From Arthrobacter burdickii (GTDB lineage Bacteria > Actinomycetota > Actinomycetes > Actinomycetales > Micrococcaceae), in assembly GCF_030433645.1 (NCBI RefSeq), contig NZ_JAROCG010000001.1, forward strand, positions 1 to 64,000: a stretch of 64,000 nt of DNA, in the 5' to 3' direction. The position numbers and the translations under genes are program-made. The notes under the pieces are model-generated. The model ran no database searches. It worked only from the letters and a program-made list of their open reading frames with translations, and was not told the origin of the DNA. This document shows, one piece after another, positions 1 through 12,775 of this stretch; within the stretch, counting starts at the first letter, position 1, and the number at the start of each line of letters is the position of its first letter.

Positions 1-165
1 TTACCGCGCTGCTTCCGTTTCTCCAAATCGGCCGGTTCCCGCTTCCCTCGGCCCCGTTCCAGTCCATGCGGATAGGAGGTGAGCCTTGGTTCTGTGGTTG
101 TCGGCCGATCAAATGTCTTCATCAGCGCGGATATAAACAGTAGCACCGGTCGGTCCTGAATGTAA
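1..165. other. Left-edge intergenic stretch, no supported gene
   Basis: I see no gene here that I can support. Short open stretches exist on both strands but none has a start with a ribosome binding site together with a recognisable product. An AGGAGG-like string near 76-81 on the plus strand is followed only by a frame that stops within about 25 codons. The adjoining bases up to 222 hold the terminator of the leftward alpha-glucan operon. Confidence 0.5.
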
Positions 166-204
166 AACGGCGGTGGACCCCCTCCTGGAAGGGGGTCTAC
201 CGCC
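166..204 (-). terminator. Intrinsic terminator of the glgE-treS-mak/glgB operon
   Basis: A 14-base stem (169-182 with 191-204, one G.U pair) is followed on the minus strand by a run of four T. It sits 19 bases beyond the stop codon of the branching-enzyme gene and closes the leftward operon. Confidence 0.75.
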
Positions 205-222
205 GGGACTGCCGGCCGCCGA

Positions 223-3200
223 TCAGGAGGCGGCGGGCTTCAGGTAGAGCACTCCGAGAGGCGGAACCCGCACGTCGCCGTATGCCGGCTGACCGTTGTG
301 CGCGCCTTCCTGGGCGGTCACGAGGCCGCGGTTGCCGACGCCCGACCCGCCGAACTCCTCGGAGTCGGTGTTCAGGACCTCGGTCCACTCCCCCGCCCAG
401 GGCAGTCCGACCCGGAAGCCCTCGTGCGGGCCACCGGCGAAGTTGGCGATGCACACGAGCGGATTCCCCTGGTGGTCCCAGCGGATGAAGGACAGCGTGT
501 TGTGCTCGCCGTCGTTCTCGTCGATCCACTGGAAGCCGGCCGGCTCGTTGTCCCGCGCGTACAGCGCCGGGGTCTCCTTGTAGATCGTGTTGAGAGTGCG
601 GACGAGTTCCTGGACACCCTTGTGCGACGGGGTGTCGGTGAGCCACCAGTCGAGGCTGTGGTGCTCGGCCCACTCGGATTCCTGGGCGAACTCCGATCCC
701 ATGAAGATGAGCTGCTTCCCGGGGTGGGCCCACTGGAACGCGAGGTACGCGCGGACGTTGGCCAGCTGCTGCCACCGGTCGCCCGGCATCTTGCGCAGCA
801 GGGAACCCTTGCCGTGCACGACTTCGTCGTGGCTGATGGGGAGCATGAAGTTCTCGGTGTAGGCGTACACCATGGAGAACGTCGCCTTGCCGTGGTGGTG
901 CACCCGGTTGATCGGGTCCTCCGAGATGTACTGCAGGGTGTCGTGCATCCACCCCATGTTCCACTTGATGCCGAAGCCGAGGCCTCCCGAGCTGGTGGGC
1001 CTGGTCACGCCGTCGAACGCCGTCGACTCCTCCGCGACCATCACGATGCCCGGCGCCCTCTTGTAGGCGGTCGCGTTGACCTCCTGCAGGAAGGAGATGG
1101 CCTCGAGGTTCTCGCGGCCACCGAACCTGTTCGGGCGCCACTGGCCTTCCTCGCGGGAGTAGTCGAGGTAGAGCATCGACGCGACGGCATCGACGCGCAG
1201 CCCGTCGATGTGGAATTCCTCGAGCCAGTAGAGGGCATTGGCGACCAGGAAGTTGCGGACCTCACGGCGGCCGAAGTCGAAGATCAGCGTGCCCCAGTCC
1301 TGGTGCTCCCCGAGGAACGGGTCCCCGTGTTCGTACAGGGTGCCGCCGTCGAAGTTGGCCAGCGCCCATGCGTCCTTCGGGAAGTGGGCGGGAACCCAGT
1401 CCATGATGACGCCGATGCCGGCCTGGTGCAGCCTGTCGATCAGGTACTTGAAGTCGTCGGGCGAACCGAAGCGCGAGGTCGGCGCGAAGTAGGACGTCAC
1501 CTGGTAGCCCCACGAGCCGCCGAAGGGATGCTCGGCGACAGGCATGAGCTCGACGTGCGTGAAGCCCTGCCAGGACACATATTCCACGAGCTGCTCGGCG
1601 AGTTCCCGGTAGCCCAATCCCTGGCGCCAGGACCCGAGGTGCACTTCGTAGACGCTCATCGGGCCGTTGTGGGGATCGCCGGCGGCACGCGCCTCCATCC
1701 ACTCGTCGTCGCCGAAGACGTAGGTCGACTCCACGACCTTCGACCCCGTGAGGGGCGGGACCTCGGTGCCTCGCGCCATCGGGTCGGCCTTCTCGCGCCA
1801 GTGCCCGTCGTTGCCGAGGATCTCGAACTTGTAGCAGGTGCCCGCCCCTGCCCCGGGGATGAAGATCTCCCAGATGCCGGAGCTGCCGAGGGCGCGCATG
1901 GCGTTGACGGTTCCGTCCCAGCCGTTGAAGTCGCCCATGACGCGCACGGCGCGGGCGTTCGGGGCCCAGACCGCGAAAGACACTCCATCGATGTCGCCCA
2001 GGACGGACGAGTAGTGGCGGACGTGCGCACCGAGCGCGGTCCACAGTGTCTCGTGCCGGCCCTCACCGATCAGGTGCATGTCGATCTCGCCGAGCGTCGG
2101 CAGGAACCGGTACGGGTCGTCGACGACCTCCGGTTCGCCGCCGTAGGCCACCTCGAGCCGGTAGTCGGGCACATGCCCGGGGCTCTCGGCGGGGAGGGCA
2201 CCGACCCAGATGCCGTTGTGCTCGTGGTGCAGCTCGGTGCGCCCGGAGGCGGTGATGACGGCGACGGACCGGGCCAGGCGGCGCAGTGTCCGGATGGTCA
2301 CGACGTCGTCGTTGCCGAGGTGCGCGCCCAGCACGGCGTGCGGCTGGTAGTAGCTGCCCTCCGAGACCTGGTGGAGGACGGACGGGTCGACCGGAACGGG
2401 GGTCAGGTCCGTCGAGGCGGTGGACGTCTCGGGGTCGTCGTCCTGCCCGGAGGAGGCTACGGCCTCCTTCGCCTTCACGGCCAGTCCTGCCGTCGCGCTC
2501 TTCGCCTTGCCGGCCACGGCCTTCGCCGTGCCCGCGACGGCCTTGGCCGCCTTGCCTGTGATGGTTTCTTCGCCTGTGCCCTCGTCCGGGCCGGAGTTCT
2601 TCGGGGGGTTCATGTCAGCTGCTTTCGTAGCGTCCGCTCCGGGCTGTGCACCCAGTGCGCGTCGGACATCCCGGACGGGCATCTCTACCCAGTCCGGCCT
2701 GTTGCGGATCTCGTAGACGACTTCGTACAGGGCCTTGTCGAGCCAGAGGGCGCGGAACAGCGGACCCGTCGTGTCTACGGGTGCCCCGGCCTCCTCCGCG
2801 TACCCCTCGAGGAAGGCATCGCGGGCTGCGTCCGACCACTGTTCGGTCTCGGCAGCCTCGGGGGAACCGACCGGAGCAGCCCCGCGGGAGGCCGCGGCGT
2901 ACTCCAGTGAGCGGACCATGCCGACGACGTCGCGCAGTGGGACGTCGGGGACGCTCCGCTCCGCGGTGGGCCGGAGGGGCTCCCCCTCGAAGTCGATGAT
3001 GAGCCATGTGCCGTCGGGGGACTGGAGGACCTGACCCAGGTGGAGGTCGGCGTGGATGCGCTGCAGGGGCGGGATGTCCCCGAGGCTTTCGACGTCGCGG
3101 ATGATGCGGTCGACCTCGGCGCCCAGGGGCCCGACGGCGTCGCCCGCCTCTTCCCAGGCCCAGCGGATGCGCTGCGCAAGCGCGTCCTTGAACTCCTTCT

Positions 3201-4035
3201 CCTCGGCGTCACTCGCCGTGCGGCTGCCGAATGCGCCCTCGAGCTGCCGGTGGATCCGGGCGACGGCCTGGCCGAGGCCGCGTGCCTGGGTGGTGAAGTC
3301 CGTCGCGGACGACGCCGCCTGGGACGCCGTGCGCCACGCATCGGTGCTTCCCTCGACGAAGTCCCGCAGGACGCTGACGTGGCCCGTCACGTGGTGGCCG
3401 GGTTCCCCGTGCGGTTCCTGCCAGGTGCCCGTGATCCATCCGAAGGTGTCCGGGGTGTCGGTGGACCCCTCGGCCGTGAGCCCTGCACTGATGTGCACGT
3501 CGGGGCTCTCACCGGCGGCGAGGACGCGGAAGAACTTCACGATCATGGACCCGGGGCCGGTGCCGTACACGACCGAGGTGTTCGACTGCTCACCCTGGAG
3601 CACCTTCACGGGCTGCACCGTGCCTGGCTCCTGGTGATCGGGTGCCTTGATGACGACGCCCGAGAGCCTCCCGTCGGGGGTGCTGGCGCCGCGCAGGAGG
3701 AAGTCGACCCAGAGACGCACGAAGTCGGCGTCGTGGGTCGCGTCGTAGGCCCACTGCGGACCGAGGTCGGGATGCTCGACCCGGCCGATGAGGCCGGACG
3801 CGGCGTCGTCGAGCGGTTCGCTGCGGTAGCTGATCGGCACACTGACGACGTCGGTGCGCCGTCCGGAGTCGACGGCCAGGAAATGCACCTCGAAGCCGGC
3901 AGCACCGGCAGGGTCCTCCAGGACCGTCCCGCCGACGACCGTCAGGTCCACCGACGGTTCCTTGGCAGGGAACCACCGCTGGGCTGGAAGCCATTCCGTG
4001 AGGATCTCCGGGATGAAGGGGGTGTGGGTCGTCAT
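223..4035 (-). CDS. glgB: Maltokinase / 1,4-alpha-glucan branching enzyme fusion
   Basis: One 1270-residue frame joins two normally separate enzymes of the GlgE pathway. Residues about 1-470 look like maltokinase (Mak/Pep2), which phosphorylates maltose to maltose 1-phosphate: the kinase catalytic motif HADLHLGQ and a following DFEG are present. Residues about 550-1270 are a GH13 branching enzyme with the N-terminal modules and the catalytic Asp (GLRVDAV), Glu (VAEEST) and Asp (ISHDEVVHG). The linker (about 475-550) is rich in Ala and Lys with repeated AVAG/AK units. The ATG at 4035 overlaps the treS stop by four bases (ATGA); an open extension further upstream lies inside treS and is not used. 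An in-frame internal ATG at 2613 (codon 475) could in principle give a separate GlgB, but I see no good ribosome binding site before it. Cytoplasmic. Confidence 0.93.
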   Translation of the reverse strand: MTTHTPFIPEILTEWLPAQRWFPAKEPSVDLTVVGGTVLEDPAGAAGFEVHFLAVDSGRRTDVVSVPISYRSEPLDDAASGLIGRVEHPDLGPQWAYDATHDADFVRLWVDFLLRGASTPDGRLSGVVIKAPDHQEPGTVQPVKVLQGEQSNTSVVYGTGPGSMIVKFFRVLAAGESPDVHISAGLTAEGSTDTPDTFGWITGTWQEPHGEPGHHVTGHVSVLRDFVEGSTDAWRTASQAASSATDFTTQARGLGQAVARIHRQLEGAFGSRTASDAEEKEFKDALAQRIRWAWEEAGDAVGPLGAEVDRIIRDVESLGDIPPLQRIHADLHLGQVLQSPDGTWLIIDFEGEPLRPTAERSVPDVPLRDVVGMVRSLEYAAASRGAAPVGSPEAAETEQWSDAARDAFLEGYAEEAGAPVDTTGPLFRALWLDKALYEVVYEIRNRPDWVEMPVRDVRRALGAQPGADATKAADMNPPKNSGPDEGTGEETITGKAAKAVAGTAKAVAGKAKSATAGLAVKAKEAVASSGQDDDPETSTASTDLTPVPVDPSVLHQVSEGSYYQPHAVLGAHLGNDDVVTIRTLRRLARSVAVITASGRTELHHEHNGIWVGALPAESPGHVPDYRLEVAYGGEPEVVDDPYRFLPTLGEIDMHLIGEGRHETLWTALGAHVRHYSSVLGDIDGVSFAVWAPNARAVRVMGDFNGWDGTVNAMRALGSSGIWEIFIPGAGAGTCYKFEILGNDGHWREKADPMARGTEVPPLTGSKVVESTYVFGDDEWMEARAAGDPHNGPMSVYEVHLGSWRQGLGYRELAEQLVEYVSWQGFTHVELMPVAEHPFGGSWGYQVTSYFAPTSRFGSPDDFKYLIDRLHQAGIGVIMDWVPAHFPKDAWALANFDGGTLYEHGDPFLGEHQDWGTLIFDFGRREVRNFLVANALYWLEEFHIDGLRVDAVASMLYLDYSREEGQWRPNRFGGRENLEAISFLQEVNATAYKRAPGIVMVAEESTAFDGVTRPTSSGGLGFGIKWNMGWMHDTLQYISEDPINRVHHHGKATFSMVYAYTENFMLPISHDEVVHGKGSLLRKMPGDRWQQLANVRAYLAFQWAHPGKQLIFMGSEFAQESEWAEHHSLDWWLTDTPSHKGVQELVRTLNTIYKETPALYARDNEPAGFQWIDENDGEHNTLSFIRWDHQGNPLVCIANFAGGPHEGFRVGLPWAGEWTEVLNTDSEEFGGSGVGNRGLVTAQEGAHNGQPAYGDVRVPPLGVLYLKPAAS

Positions 4036-5800
4036 GATCGGATCGCCTCCGGGAGGGGGATGACCGGCATCGCTTCCGTGTGGGGGGACGACGTGTTGGA
4101 ACTTGCGGAACGCACGCGCAGCCAGAAGAAGTCGTGGCTGCCGAGCGTCAGCGTGTTCTCGCCGTCCTCGGCGAAGGCCGGGAAGATCGCCCCGCCGAAG
4201 AGGTCCCGCAGGCCACGGCCGGCGAATTCCGGGAGGCGCATCTTCACTGCCACGGGGTGCTGCGACAGGTTGAAGATGCACAGGACGGACTCGGCGGGCT
4301 CGCCTTCGGCGTTGTCGGCGTCGACCTCGCGGAGGAACGCCAGGACGTGCTCCGAATCGACGGGGACGTTGCGGTAGGTGCCGAGCCCGAACGCCGGGTG
4401 GGCCTTGCGCACCGCGAGCATCTGCCGGACCCAGTGCAGGAGCGAACTCGACGTCGCCATCTGCGCTTCGACGTTCACGTGGTTGTAGTGGTACACGAGC
4501 GACTGGACGACCGGGAGGTACAGCTTGCCGGGGTCCACCGGGGAGAAGCCCGCGTTGCGGTCCGGGTTCCACTGCATCGGGGTCCGGGACGCGTCACGGT
4601 CCTCGAGCCAGATGTTGTCGCCCATACCGATCTCGTCGCCGTAGTAGAGGAACGGACTGCCGGGCAGGGACAGCAGCAGGGCATGGATCAGTTCCACTTC
4701 CGCCCGCGAATTGTCGAGCAGTGGGGACAGCCGTCGGCGGATGCCGACGTTCGCGCGCATGCGGGGATCCGGCGCGTACCAGCCGAGCATCGCCTCGCGC
4801 TCCTCGCTGGTGACCATCTCGAGTGTGAGCTCGTCGTGATTGCGGAGGAAGGTGCCCCACTGGGCGCCGGCCGGGATGTCGGGGGTCTCCTTCATCGTCT
4901 CGATGATGGGCGCAGCCTTCTGGTCGCGCAGCGCGTAGAAGAGCCTCGGCATGATCGGGAAGTGGAAGGACATGTGGCACTCGGGGCTGTCCTCGTCGCC
5001 GAAGTACTCGACGACCTCGTCCGGCATCTGGTTCGCCTCAGCGATGATGACCCGGCCCGGGTAGTTCTCGTCCACCATGGCGCGGAGCCGCTTGAGGAAC
5101 TCGTGCGTCTTCGGCAGGTTCTCGCAGTTGGTGCCCTCCTCCTCGAAAAGGTAGGGGATGGCGTCAGCGCGGAAGCCGTCGATGCCCTGGTCGAGCCAGA
5201 ACCTCACGACGTCGAAGATGGCCTCCTGCACCTTGGGGTTCTCGAAGTTGAGGTCCGGCTGGTGGCTGAAGAACCGGTGCCAGAAGAACTGGCGGCGCAC
5301 CGGGTCGAACGTCCAGTTCGATTCCTCGGTGTCCACGAAGATGATGCGCGCGTCCTGGTACTTCTCGTCCGTGTCGCTCCAGACGTAGAAGTCCCCGTAC
5401 GGGCCTTCGGGGTCCCTGCGGGACTCCTGGAACCAGTGGTGCTGCTCCGAGGTGTGGTTGAAGGGCAGGTCGATGATGACCCGCACGCCGCGCGCGTGGG
5501 CCTCGGCGACGAGCCGCTTGAAGTCGCCCAGGGAGCCGAACTCGTCCAGGACGTCGTAGTAGTCCGAGATGTCGTAGCCACCGTCACGCAGCGGGGACTT
5601 GAAGAACGGTGGCAGCCACAGGCAGTCGACGCCGAGCCACTGGAGGTAGTCCAGCTTGTCGATCAGGCCCGAGAGGTCGCCGGAGCCGTCCCCGTTCGCG
5701 TCGGCGAATCCGCGGACCAGGACCTCGTAGAAGACCGCCTTGCGGTACCAGTGGGGGTCGTGGGCCAGTCCGGGTGCGTTGAGCTGGAAGGGGTTGGGCA

Positions 5801-5801
<1 letters not shown>
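4032..5801 (-). CDS. treS: Trehalose synthase (maltose alpha-D-glucosyltransferase)
   Basis: GH13 enzyme of 589 residues that interconverts trehalose and maltose and so feeds maltose to the maltokinase encoded next. The N-terminus has the family sequence [14 protein letters not shown], and the catalytic residues are visible: nucleophile Asp in [10 protein letters not shown], acid/base Glu in IIAEANQ and Asp in [10 protein letters not shown]. It starts with GTG at 5801, sharing one base with the TAG stop of glgE (TAGTG), and its own stop overlaps the next start by four bases, so the three genes are translationally coupled. In some actinobacteria TreS is fused to maltokinase; here the kinase is fused to the branching enzyme instead. 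Confidence 0.95.
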
Positions 5802-7840
<2,039 letters not shown>

Positions 7841-7847
7841 CCGTACG

Positions 7848-7853
7848 ACGTTA
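7848..7853 (-). promoter_or_regulatory. -10 element for leaderless glgE
   Basis: TAACGT read on the minus strand, seven bases before the GTG at 7840. It shares the 135-base intergenic region with the divergent glgP promoter. Confidence 0.5.
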
Positions 7854-7962
7854 GCGAGTAATGGGCCGAAATGCTAAGGGGGCTTTGCGTAACATCATCC
7901 AGGGCTTCGTATTACGTAAGCGATTGCGCGGTGCGCCCTCCCGCGCAGCCGGGCAAGTGCGC

Positions 7963-7968
7963 TAGCGT
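7963..7968 (+). promoter_or_regulatory. -10 element for leaderless glgP
   Basis: TAGCGT, seven bases before the GTG at 7976. No clear -35 box and no Shine-Dalgarno sequence. Confidence 0.5.
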
Positions 7969-7975
7969 AACCGGA

Positions 7976-10588
7976 GTGAAGGCAATCCGCAGATTTACCG
8001 TCCGAACCGTCCTCCCCGAGAACATCGCTCCGCTCGGCAAACTGGCGGGAAACCTGCGCTGGTCGTGGCACCTGCCGACCTGGCGTCTCTTCGAGGAGAT
8101 CGACCGCGCCGCATGGGAGGAGAGCGACCACGACCCCGTGGCCTTCCTCGGCTCCGTCACCCGTGAGAAACTGCACCAGCTCGCCGCCGACGAGAAGCTG
8201 GTGCAGCGCATCCAGGAGCTCGGCGCGGACCTCGACGACTACCTGACGGCGCCGCGCTGGTACCAGGGTCTCGGCGACGACGCCCCCCGCAGCATCGCCT
8301 ACTTCTCCCCCGAGTACGGCATCAGCGCCGTCCTCCCCCAGTACTCCGGCGGCCTGGGCATCCTGGCCGGCGACCACCTGAAGTCCGCCTCCGACCTCGG
8401 CGTGCCCCTCATCGGCGTCGGACTGCTCTACCAGGCCGGCTACTTCAAGCAGTCCCTCTCCCGTGATGCCTGGCAGCAGGAGACCTATCCCGTTCTCGAC
8501 CCGGACGGCCTGCCGCTGACACTGCTCCGCGAGGAGGACGGCTCCGCCGCGAAGGTCGTGCTGCCCCTGCCGAACGGCCGGCAGCTGTCCGCACACATCT
8601 GGCGCGCCGACGTCGGCCGCGTCCCCCTGCTGCTCCTCGACTCCAACGTCTCCGAGAACGACGAGGCGGCCCGCAACGTCACCGACCGCCTCTACGGCGG
8701 CGGTGGGGACCAGCGCCTGCAGCAGGAACTCCTCCTCGGTATGGGCGGCGTCAAGGCACTCCGCATCTTCCAGCGGCTCACCGGCACACCCGCTCCCGAG
8801 GTGTTCCACACCAACGAGGGCCACGCAGGTTTCCTCGGCATCGAGCGCATCCGCGAACTGATGGACCCCTCGAACGAGTCACCGATGAGCTGGGAGGAGG
8901 CGCTGGCGGCAGGCCGCGCGTCGACGGTGTTCACCACGCACACGCCGGTCCCGGCAGGCATCGACCGCTTCGACCGGTCCCAGATCGAGCACTTCTTCCA
9001 CGCCGGCCTGGCGCCGTCCGTGCCCACGGACCGCGTCCTGGCCCTCGGTGCCGAGAACTACGCCGACGGCGATCCGTCGAAGTTCAACATGGCCGTGATG
9101 GGCCTGCGCCTGGCACAGCGCGCCAACGGCGTGGCGAAGCTGCACGGCGAGGTCTCGCGGGGCATGTTCTCCGGTCTCTGGCCGGGGTTCGACACGCGCG
9201 AGGTCCCCATCACCTCCGTCACCAACGGCGTGCACGTCCCGAGCTGGGTCGACCCGCAGATCGCCGACTTCGCCCGCGCCAACTTCGGCGCCGAATCGAT
9301 CCTCGATCCGCAGTGGAACAAGGTCTACGACGTCCCCGACAAGGACATCTGGGCCCTGCGCCGCAGCCTGCGCTCCAACCTGGTCGACGACGTGCGCCAG
9401 CGCCTGCGTTCCTCCTGGAAGAAGCGCGGCGCCGCCGACGCCGAACTGGCCTGGACGGACTCGGTGCTCGACCCGGACGTCCTCACCATCGGCTTCGCCC
9501 GCCGCGTCCCGACCTACAAGCGGCTGACGCTGATGCTGCGCAACCCGGCCCGCCTCAAGGCGCTGCTCCTGCACCCGGAGCACCCGATCCAGCTCGTGAT
9601 CGCCGGCAAGTCGCACCCCGCGGATGAGCAGGGCAAGCGCATGATCCAGGACCTCGTCCGCTTCACGGACGACCCGGAGGTGCGCCACCGCATCGTCTTC
9701 CTGCCCAACTACGACATCGCCATGGCCCGCACGCTCTTCCCCGGCTGCGACGTCTGGCTGAACAATCCGCTGCGCCCGCTCGAGGCGTGCGGCACGTCCG
9801 GGATGAAGGCCGCCATCAACGGCGGCCTGAACCTGTCCGTCCTCGACGGCTGGTGGGACGAGATGTACGACGGCGACAACGGCTGGGCGATCCCGACCGC
9901 CAACAACGGCGCCTCGGCCGACGAGCGCGATGACATCGAGGCGGCGGCGCTGTACGACCTCCTCGAGACCCAGGTGGGCCCGCGCTTCTACTCGCTGGTG
10001 CCCGCGGAGGGAGCAGGAGCCGCCGGCCCGTCGGAGCCCTCCCGCGACGGGGTCCCGCACCAGTGGATCGCCATGATCAAGCACACGATGGCGACCCTCG
10101 GCCCCGCCGTGTCGGCGGAGCGCATGCTGCAGGACTACGTCGAGAAGCTGTACCGCCCGGCCTGGCGCTCCGGACAGGCCGCCACAGCCGACTCCTTCGC
10201 CCTCGCGAAGAGGACGGCCGCCTGGCGCTCACGCGTCCAGGGCAGCTGGCCCGCCGTCCAGGTGGAACACGTCGATTCCACGGGCGTCTCGGAGGACCCG
10301 CAGATCGGCGACTCGCTCACGGTCAATGCCTACGTGGCGCTCGGCGGGCTGAATCCCGACGACGTCGCGGTCGAGGTGGCCTACGGCCGGGCCCTCGACA
10401 GCGACGAGCTGAGCGACGTGACGGTCGAGGACCTGGACGTCGCCGAGAACCTCGGGAGCGGGCGCTACCTCTTCACAGGCGGAATCCGCATCGACCACTC
10501 CGGGTCCTTCGGGTACACGGTGCGCGTGCTCCCGAAGCATTCGACCCTCGCGACGAAGGCCGAGCTCGGGCTCGTCGTCAACGCCTGA
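7976..10588 (+). CDS. glgP: Alpha-glucan (glycogen/maltodextrin) phosphorylase
   Basis: 870 residues, GT35 family of the type with an N-terminal DUF3417 domain. It releases glucose 1-phosphate from alpha-glucan chains with pyridoxal phosphate as cofactor. The PLP-lysine motif EACGTSGMKAAINGG and the glucan-site motif HTHTPV equivalent (TTHTPVPAG) are present. I place the start at GTG 7976 because the family sequence begins there (KAIRRFTVRTVLPENI) and because TAGCGT sits 7 bases upstream; the open reading frame upstream is not family-like. Divergent from glgE, so synthesis and breakdown share one control region. Confidence 0.93.
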   Translation: MKAIRRFTVRTVLPENIAPLGKLAGNLRWSWHLPTWRLFEEIDRAAWEESDHDPVAFLGSVTREKLHQLAADEKLVQRIQELGADLDDYLTAPRWYQGLGDDAPRSIAYFSPEYGISAVLPQYSGGLGILAGDHLKSASDLGVPLIGVGLLYQAGYFKQSLSRDAWQQETYPVLDPDGLPLTLLREEDGSAAKVVLPLPNGRQLSAHIWRADVGRVPLLLLDSNVSENDEAARNVTDRLYGGGGDQRLQQELLLGMGGVKALRIFQRLTGTPAPEVFHTNEGHAGFLGIERIRELMDPSNESPMSWEEALAAGRASTVFTTHTPVPAGIDRFDRSQIEHFFHAGLAPSVPTDRVLALGAENYADGDPSKFNMAVMGLRLAQRANGVAKLHGEVSRGMFSGLWPGFDTREVPITSVTNGVHVPSWVDPQIADFARANFGAESILDPQWNKVYDVPDKDIWALRRSLRSNLVDDVRQRLRSSWKKRGAADAELAWTDSVLDPDVLTIGFARRVPTYKRLTLMLRNPARLKALLLHPEHPIQLVIAGKSHPADEQGKRMIQDLVRFTDDPEVRHRIVFLPNYDIAMARTLFPGCDVWLNNPLRPLEACGTSGMKAAINGGLNLSVLDGWWDEMYDGDNGWAIPTANNGASADERDDIEAAALYDLLETQVGPRFYSLVPAEGAGAAGPSEPSRDGVPHQWIAMIKHTMATLGPAVSAERMLQDYVEKLYRPAWRSGQAATADSFALAKRTAAWRSRVQGSWPAVQVEHVDSTGVSEDPQIGDSLTVNAYVALGGLNPDDVAVEVAYGRALDSDELSDVTVEDLDVAENLGSGRYLFTGGIRIDHSGSFGYTVRVLPKHSTLATKAELGLVVNA

Positions 10589-10620
10589 CCGTCCCCGCCC
10601 CCGACGGGGCGGTCGACACG

Positions 10621-10656
10621 AACGAAGCCCGGGACCGTGCGGTCCCGGGCTTCGTT
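10621..10656. terminator. Bidirectional hairpin between glgP and glgX
   Basis: Perfect 16-base stem (10621-10636 with 10641-10656) and a four-base loop, placed between two convergent genes, so it can serve both. Confidence 0.85.
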
Positions 10657-10675
10657 CGTACTGGCTGCGGGCGGG

Positions 10676-12775
10676 TCAGCAGCGGTAGATACGCACCGAG
10701 ATACCCGCCACGGTGTCGGCGTCGCCCGACCGCAGCTGGGCACCCGACGGCTCGCGACCGGCCGAGTCGAAGGTCTGGCTGAACCAGCGTGGCTGCTCCC
10801 CCTCGACGCCCTGCCCCTGCAGGATCCAGGCCGACGGGAGATGGATGCGCGTCTCACGGGGGGAGCCGTTGATCACGACGAGTCCGTTGATCGTCCCGCC
10901 CGTGGAGCCGAGGAGCAGCTGGACCGTCCGCGTCCCTGGGTCGTTCCACTCGTGGGCCGTCATCGGGAGTCCGGCGGCATTGAACCAGAGCAGCATCGAC
11001 TGCTCTCCGCGGGACGGGAACGTGGAGGGTTGCCTCGCCAGGAAGTCCCGGCGGATGGACAGCAGCGTGCGCGTCGCGTCCAGCATGCGCCGGGAGGACG
11101 CATCATCGGGCCAGTGCATCCAGCCGAGTTCGTTGTCCTGGCAGTACACGTTGTTGTTGCCGTGCTGCGTCCTGCCGAACTCGTCCCCGGCCGTGATCAT
11201 CGGAACACCGAGCGAGATCAAAAGCGATGCCATGAGGTTGCGGGCGCTCTTCTCGCGCGCCGCGAGGATGACCTCGTCCTCAGTGCGCCCCTCGGCGCCG
11301 TGGTTGTAGCTGTGGTTGTCGTTGGAGCCGTCGCGGTTGCCCTCGCCGTTGGCTTCATTGTGTTTCCGCTCGTACGCCGTGAGGTCGGCGAGCGTGAATC
11401 CGTCGTGGGCCGTGACCAGGTTGATCGAGGCCAGCGGGCTCCGTCCGGACGCCGCGAACGTCTCGGCCGACCCGGCGAGGCTGCCGGCCAGCCGCGCAGG
11501 CGAGGACCCCGTGCCGCCGGCCGCGATCGACTCCACGTCCCGCAGCCAGAAATCGCGGACCGTGTCCCGGAAGCCGTCGTTCCAGTCCGCCCAGCCGACC
11601 GGGAACCGCCCTGTCTGCCAGCCATCGGGCCCGAGATCCCAGGGCTCCGCGATGAGCTTGGTCCCGCGCAGCGCCTTGGAGGCGCCGGCTGCCACGAGGA
11701 AGGGGTGCCGCGGCGTGAAGGCGTTGTGCTCGTCCCGTGCGAGGGTGACCGCGAGGTCGAAGCGGAACCCGTCGATCTGGCATTCCTCGACCCAGTAGCG
11801 CAGCGAATCAAGCGCGAATTCCACGACCCGTGGCTGCGAGAAGTCCAGGCTGTTGCCGCAGCCGGTGGTGTCGATGTACCGGCCCGCGGCGTCGTGCCGG
11901 TAGTAGTCCCTGTCCCCCAGACCCCTCCAGCACAGGGCAGGACGGTACTGCGGGCCCTCCCCGGTGTGGTTGTACACGACGTCGAGGAGAACCTCGAGGC
12001 CCGCTTCGTGGAGTGCGCGGACCATGCCCTTGAACTCGTCGAGCACTGCTGCCGGTCCTGCCGCCTGTGCTGCCGCGGTGGCGTAGCCGGTGTGCGCGGA
12101 GAAGAACCCGAGGGTGTTGTAGCCCCAGTAGTTGCTGAGTCCGAGTGGCTCGAGGTGCGGCTCGTCGATGGAGAAGTGGATGGGCAGGAGTTCGACGGCG
12201 GTGATCCCGAGCTCCCGGAGGTACGCGATCATGGCCGGGTGCCCCAGTCCGGCGTAGGTGCCCCGGAGGTCTTCCGGCACGTCGGGATGGAGCTTCGTCA
12301 GGCCCTTGACGTGGGCCTCGTAGATGACGGTGTCGCGCCAGGGCGTGAACGGGCGCTCGCTCTTCCCCCAGTCGAACACGTGCTGGAGGAAGACGGAGTA
12401 GTAGGCGCGCGACGGCGGCTCGTCGGTCCCGGAGGCAGTGTGTATGGTCTCCACTGCGCGCGCGTACGGGTCCAGGAGCAGTTGTGCCTCTCCGACCGTG
12501 CCCGGGAGTTCCTTGCCCGTCGGCCAGAACGCATAGAGGGCGCCCGGGGCGACCGGCCCCACGACGCCGTGGTGCACGCCGCCGTCGAGCCCTACGAGCG
12601 TCTCGAAGGTCCACGAACCGTCGGCCCGCTGCCAGTGGACGTCCATGGAGTCGATTGCTGGAGCCCAGACGGCAGCGTTGGCGTGCGCGTCCCGGATCCA
12701 GGTCCCCCTCGTGGCGTGGAGCCCGAGCGGGAACTCGCGGGAGTCGGGCGGCAGCGCCTGTGCGGGTTGCGTCAC
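10676..12775 (-). CDS. glgX: Glycogen debranching enzyme GlgX
   Basis: 699 residues. GH13 enzyme that hydrolyses alpha-1,6 links, usually the short branches left by phosphorylase, whose gene lies just across the terminator. Visible: N-terminal CBM48-like region (FPLGLHATRGTWIRDAHANA), catalytic Asp in DGFRFDLAVTL, Glu in LIAEPWDLG and Asp in VTAHDGFTLADL. GTG start at 12775 overlaps the rlmB stop by four bases (GTGA), so it is probably coupled to rlmB. The gene order cysS-rlmB-glgX is unusual company for a debranching enzyme and may simply reflect the nearby glycogen locus. Confidence 0.92.
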   Translation of the reverse strand: MTQPAQALPPDSREFPLGLHATRGTWIRDAHANAAVWAPAIDSMDVHWQRADGSWTFETLVGLDGGVHHGVVGPVAPGALYAFWPTGKELPGTVGEAQLLLDPYARAVETIHTASGTDEPPSRAYYSVFLQHVFDWGKSERPFTPWRDTVIYEAHVKGLTKLHPDVPEDLRGTYAGLGHPAMIAYLRELGITAVELLPIHFSIDEPHLEPLGLSNYWGYNTLGFFSAHTGYATAAAQAAGPAAVLDEFKGMVRALHEAGLEVLLDVVYNHTGEGPQYRPALCWRGLGDRDYYRHDAAGRYIDTTGCGNSLDFSQPRVVEFALDSLRYWVEECQIDGFRFDLAVTLARDEHNAFTPRHPFLVAAGASKALRGTKLIAEPWDLGPDGWQTGRFPVGWADWNDGFRDTVRDFWLRDVESIAAGGTGSSPARLAGSLAGSAETFAASGRSPLASINLVTAHDGFTLADLTAYERKHNEANGEGNRDGSNDNHSYNHGAEGRTEDEVILAAREKSARNLMASLLISLGVPMITAGDEFGRTQHGNNNVYCQDNELGWMHWPDDASSRRMLDATRTLLSIRRDFLARQPSTFPSRGEQSMLLWFNAAGLPMTAHEWNDPGTRTVQLLLGSTGGTINGLVVINGSPRETRIHLPSAWILQGQGVEGEQPRWFSQTFDSAGREPSGAQLRSGDADTVAGISVRIYRC

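Noticed and set aside
4036-4572. Open-frame extension upstream of the maltokinase start
   Set aside because: It lies wholly inside treS in another frame, its composition is unlike any kinase N-terminus, and ATG 4035 has the ATGA coupling.
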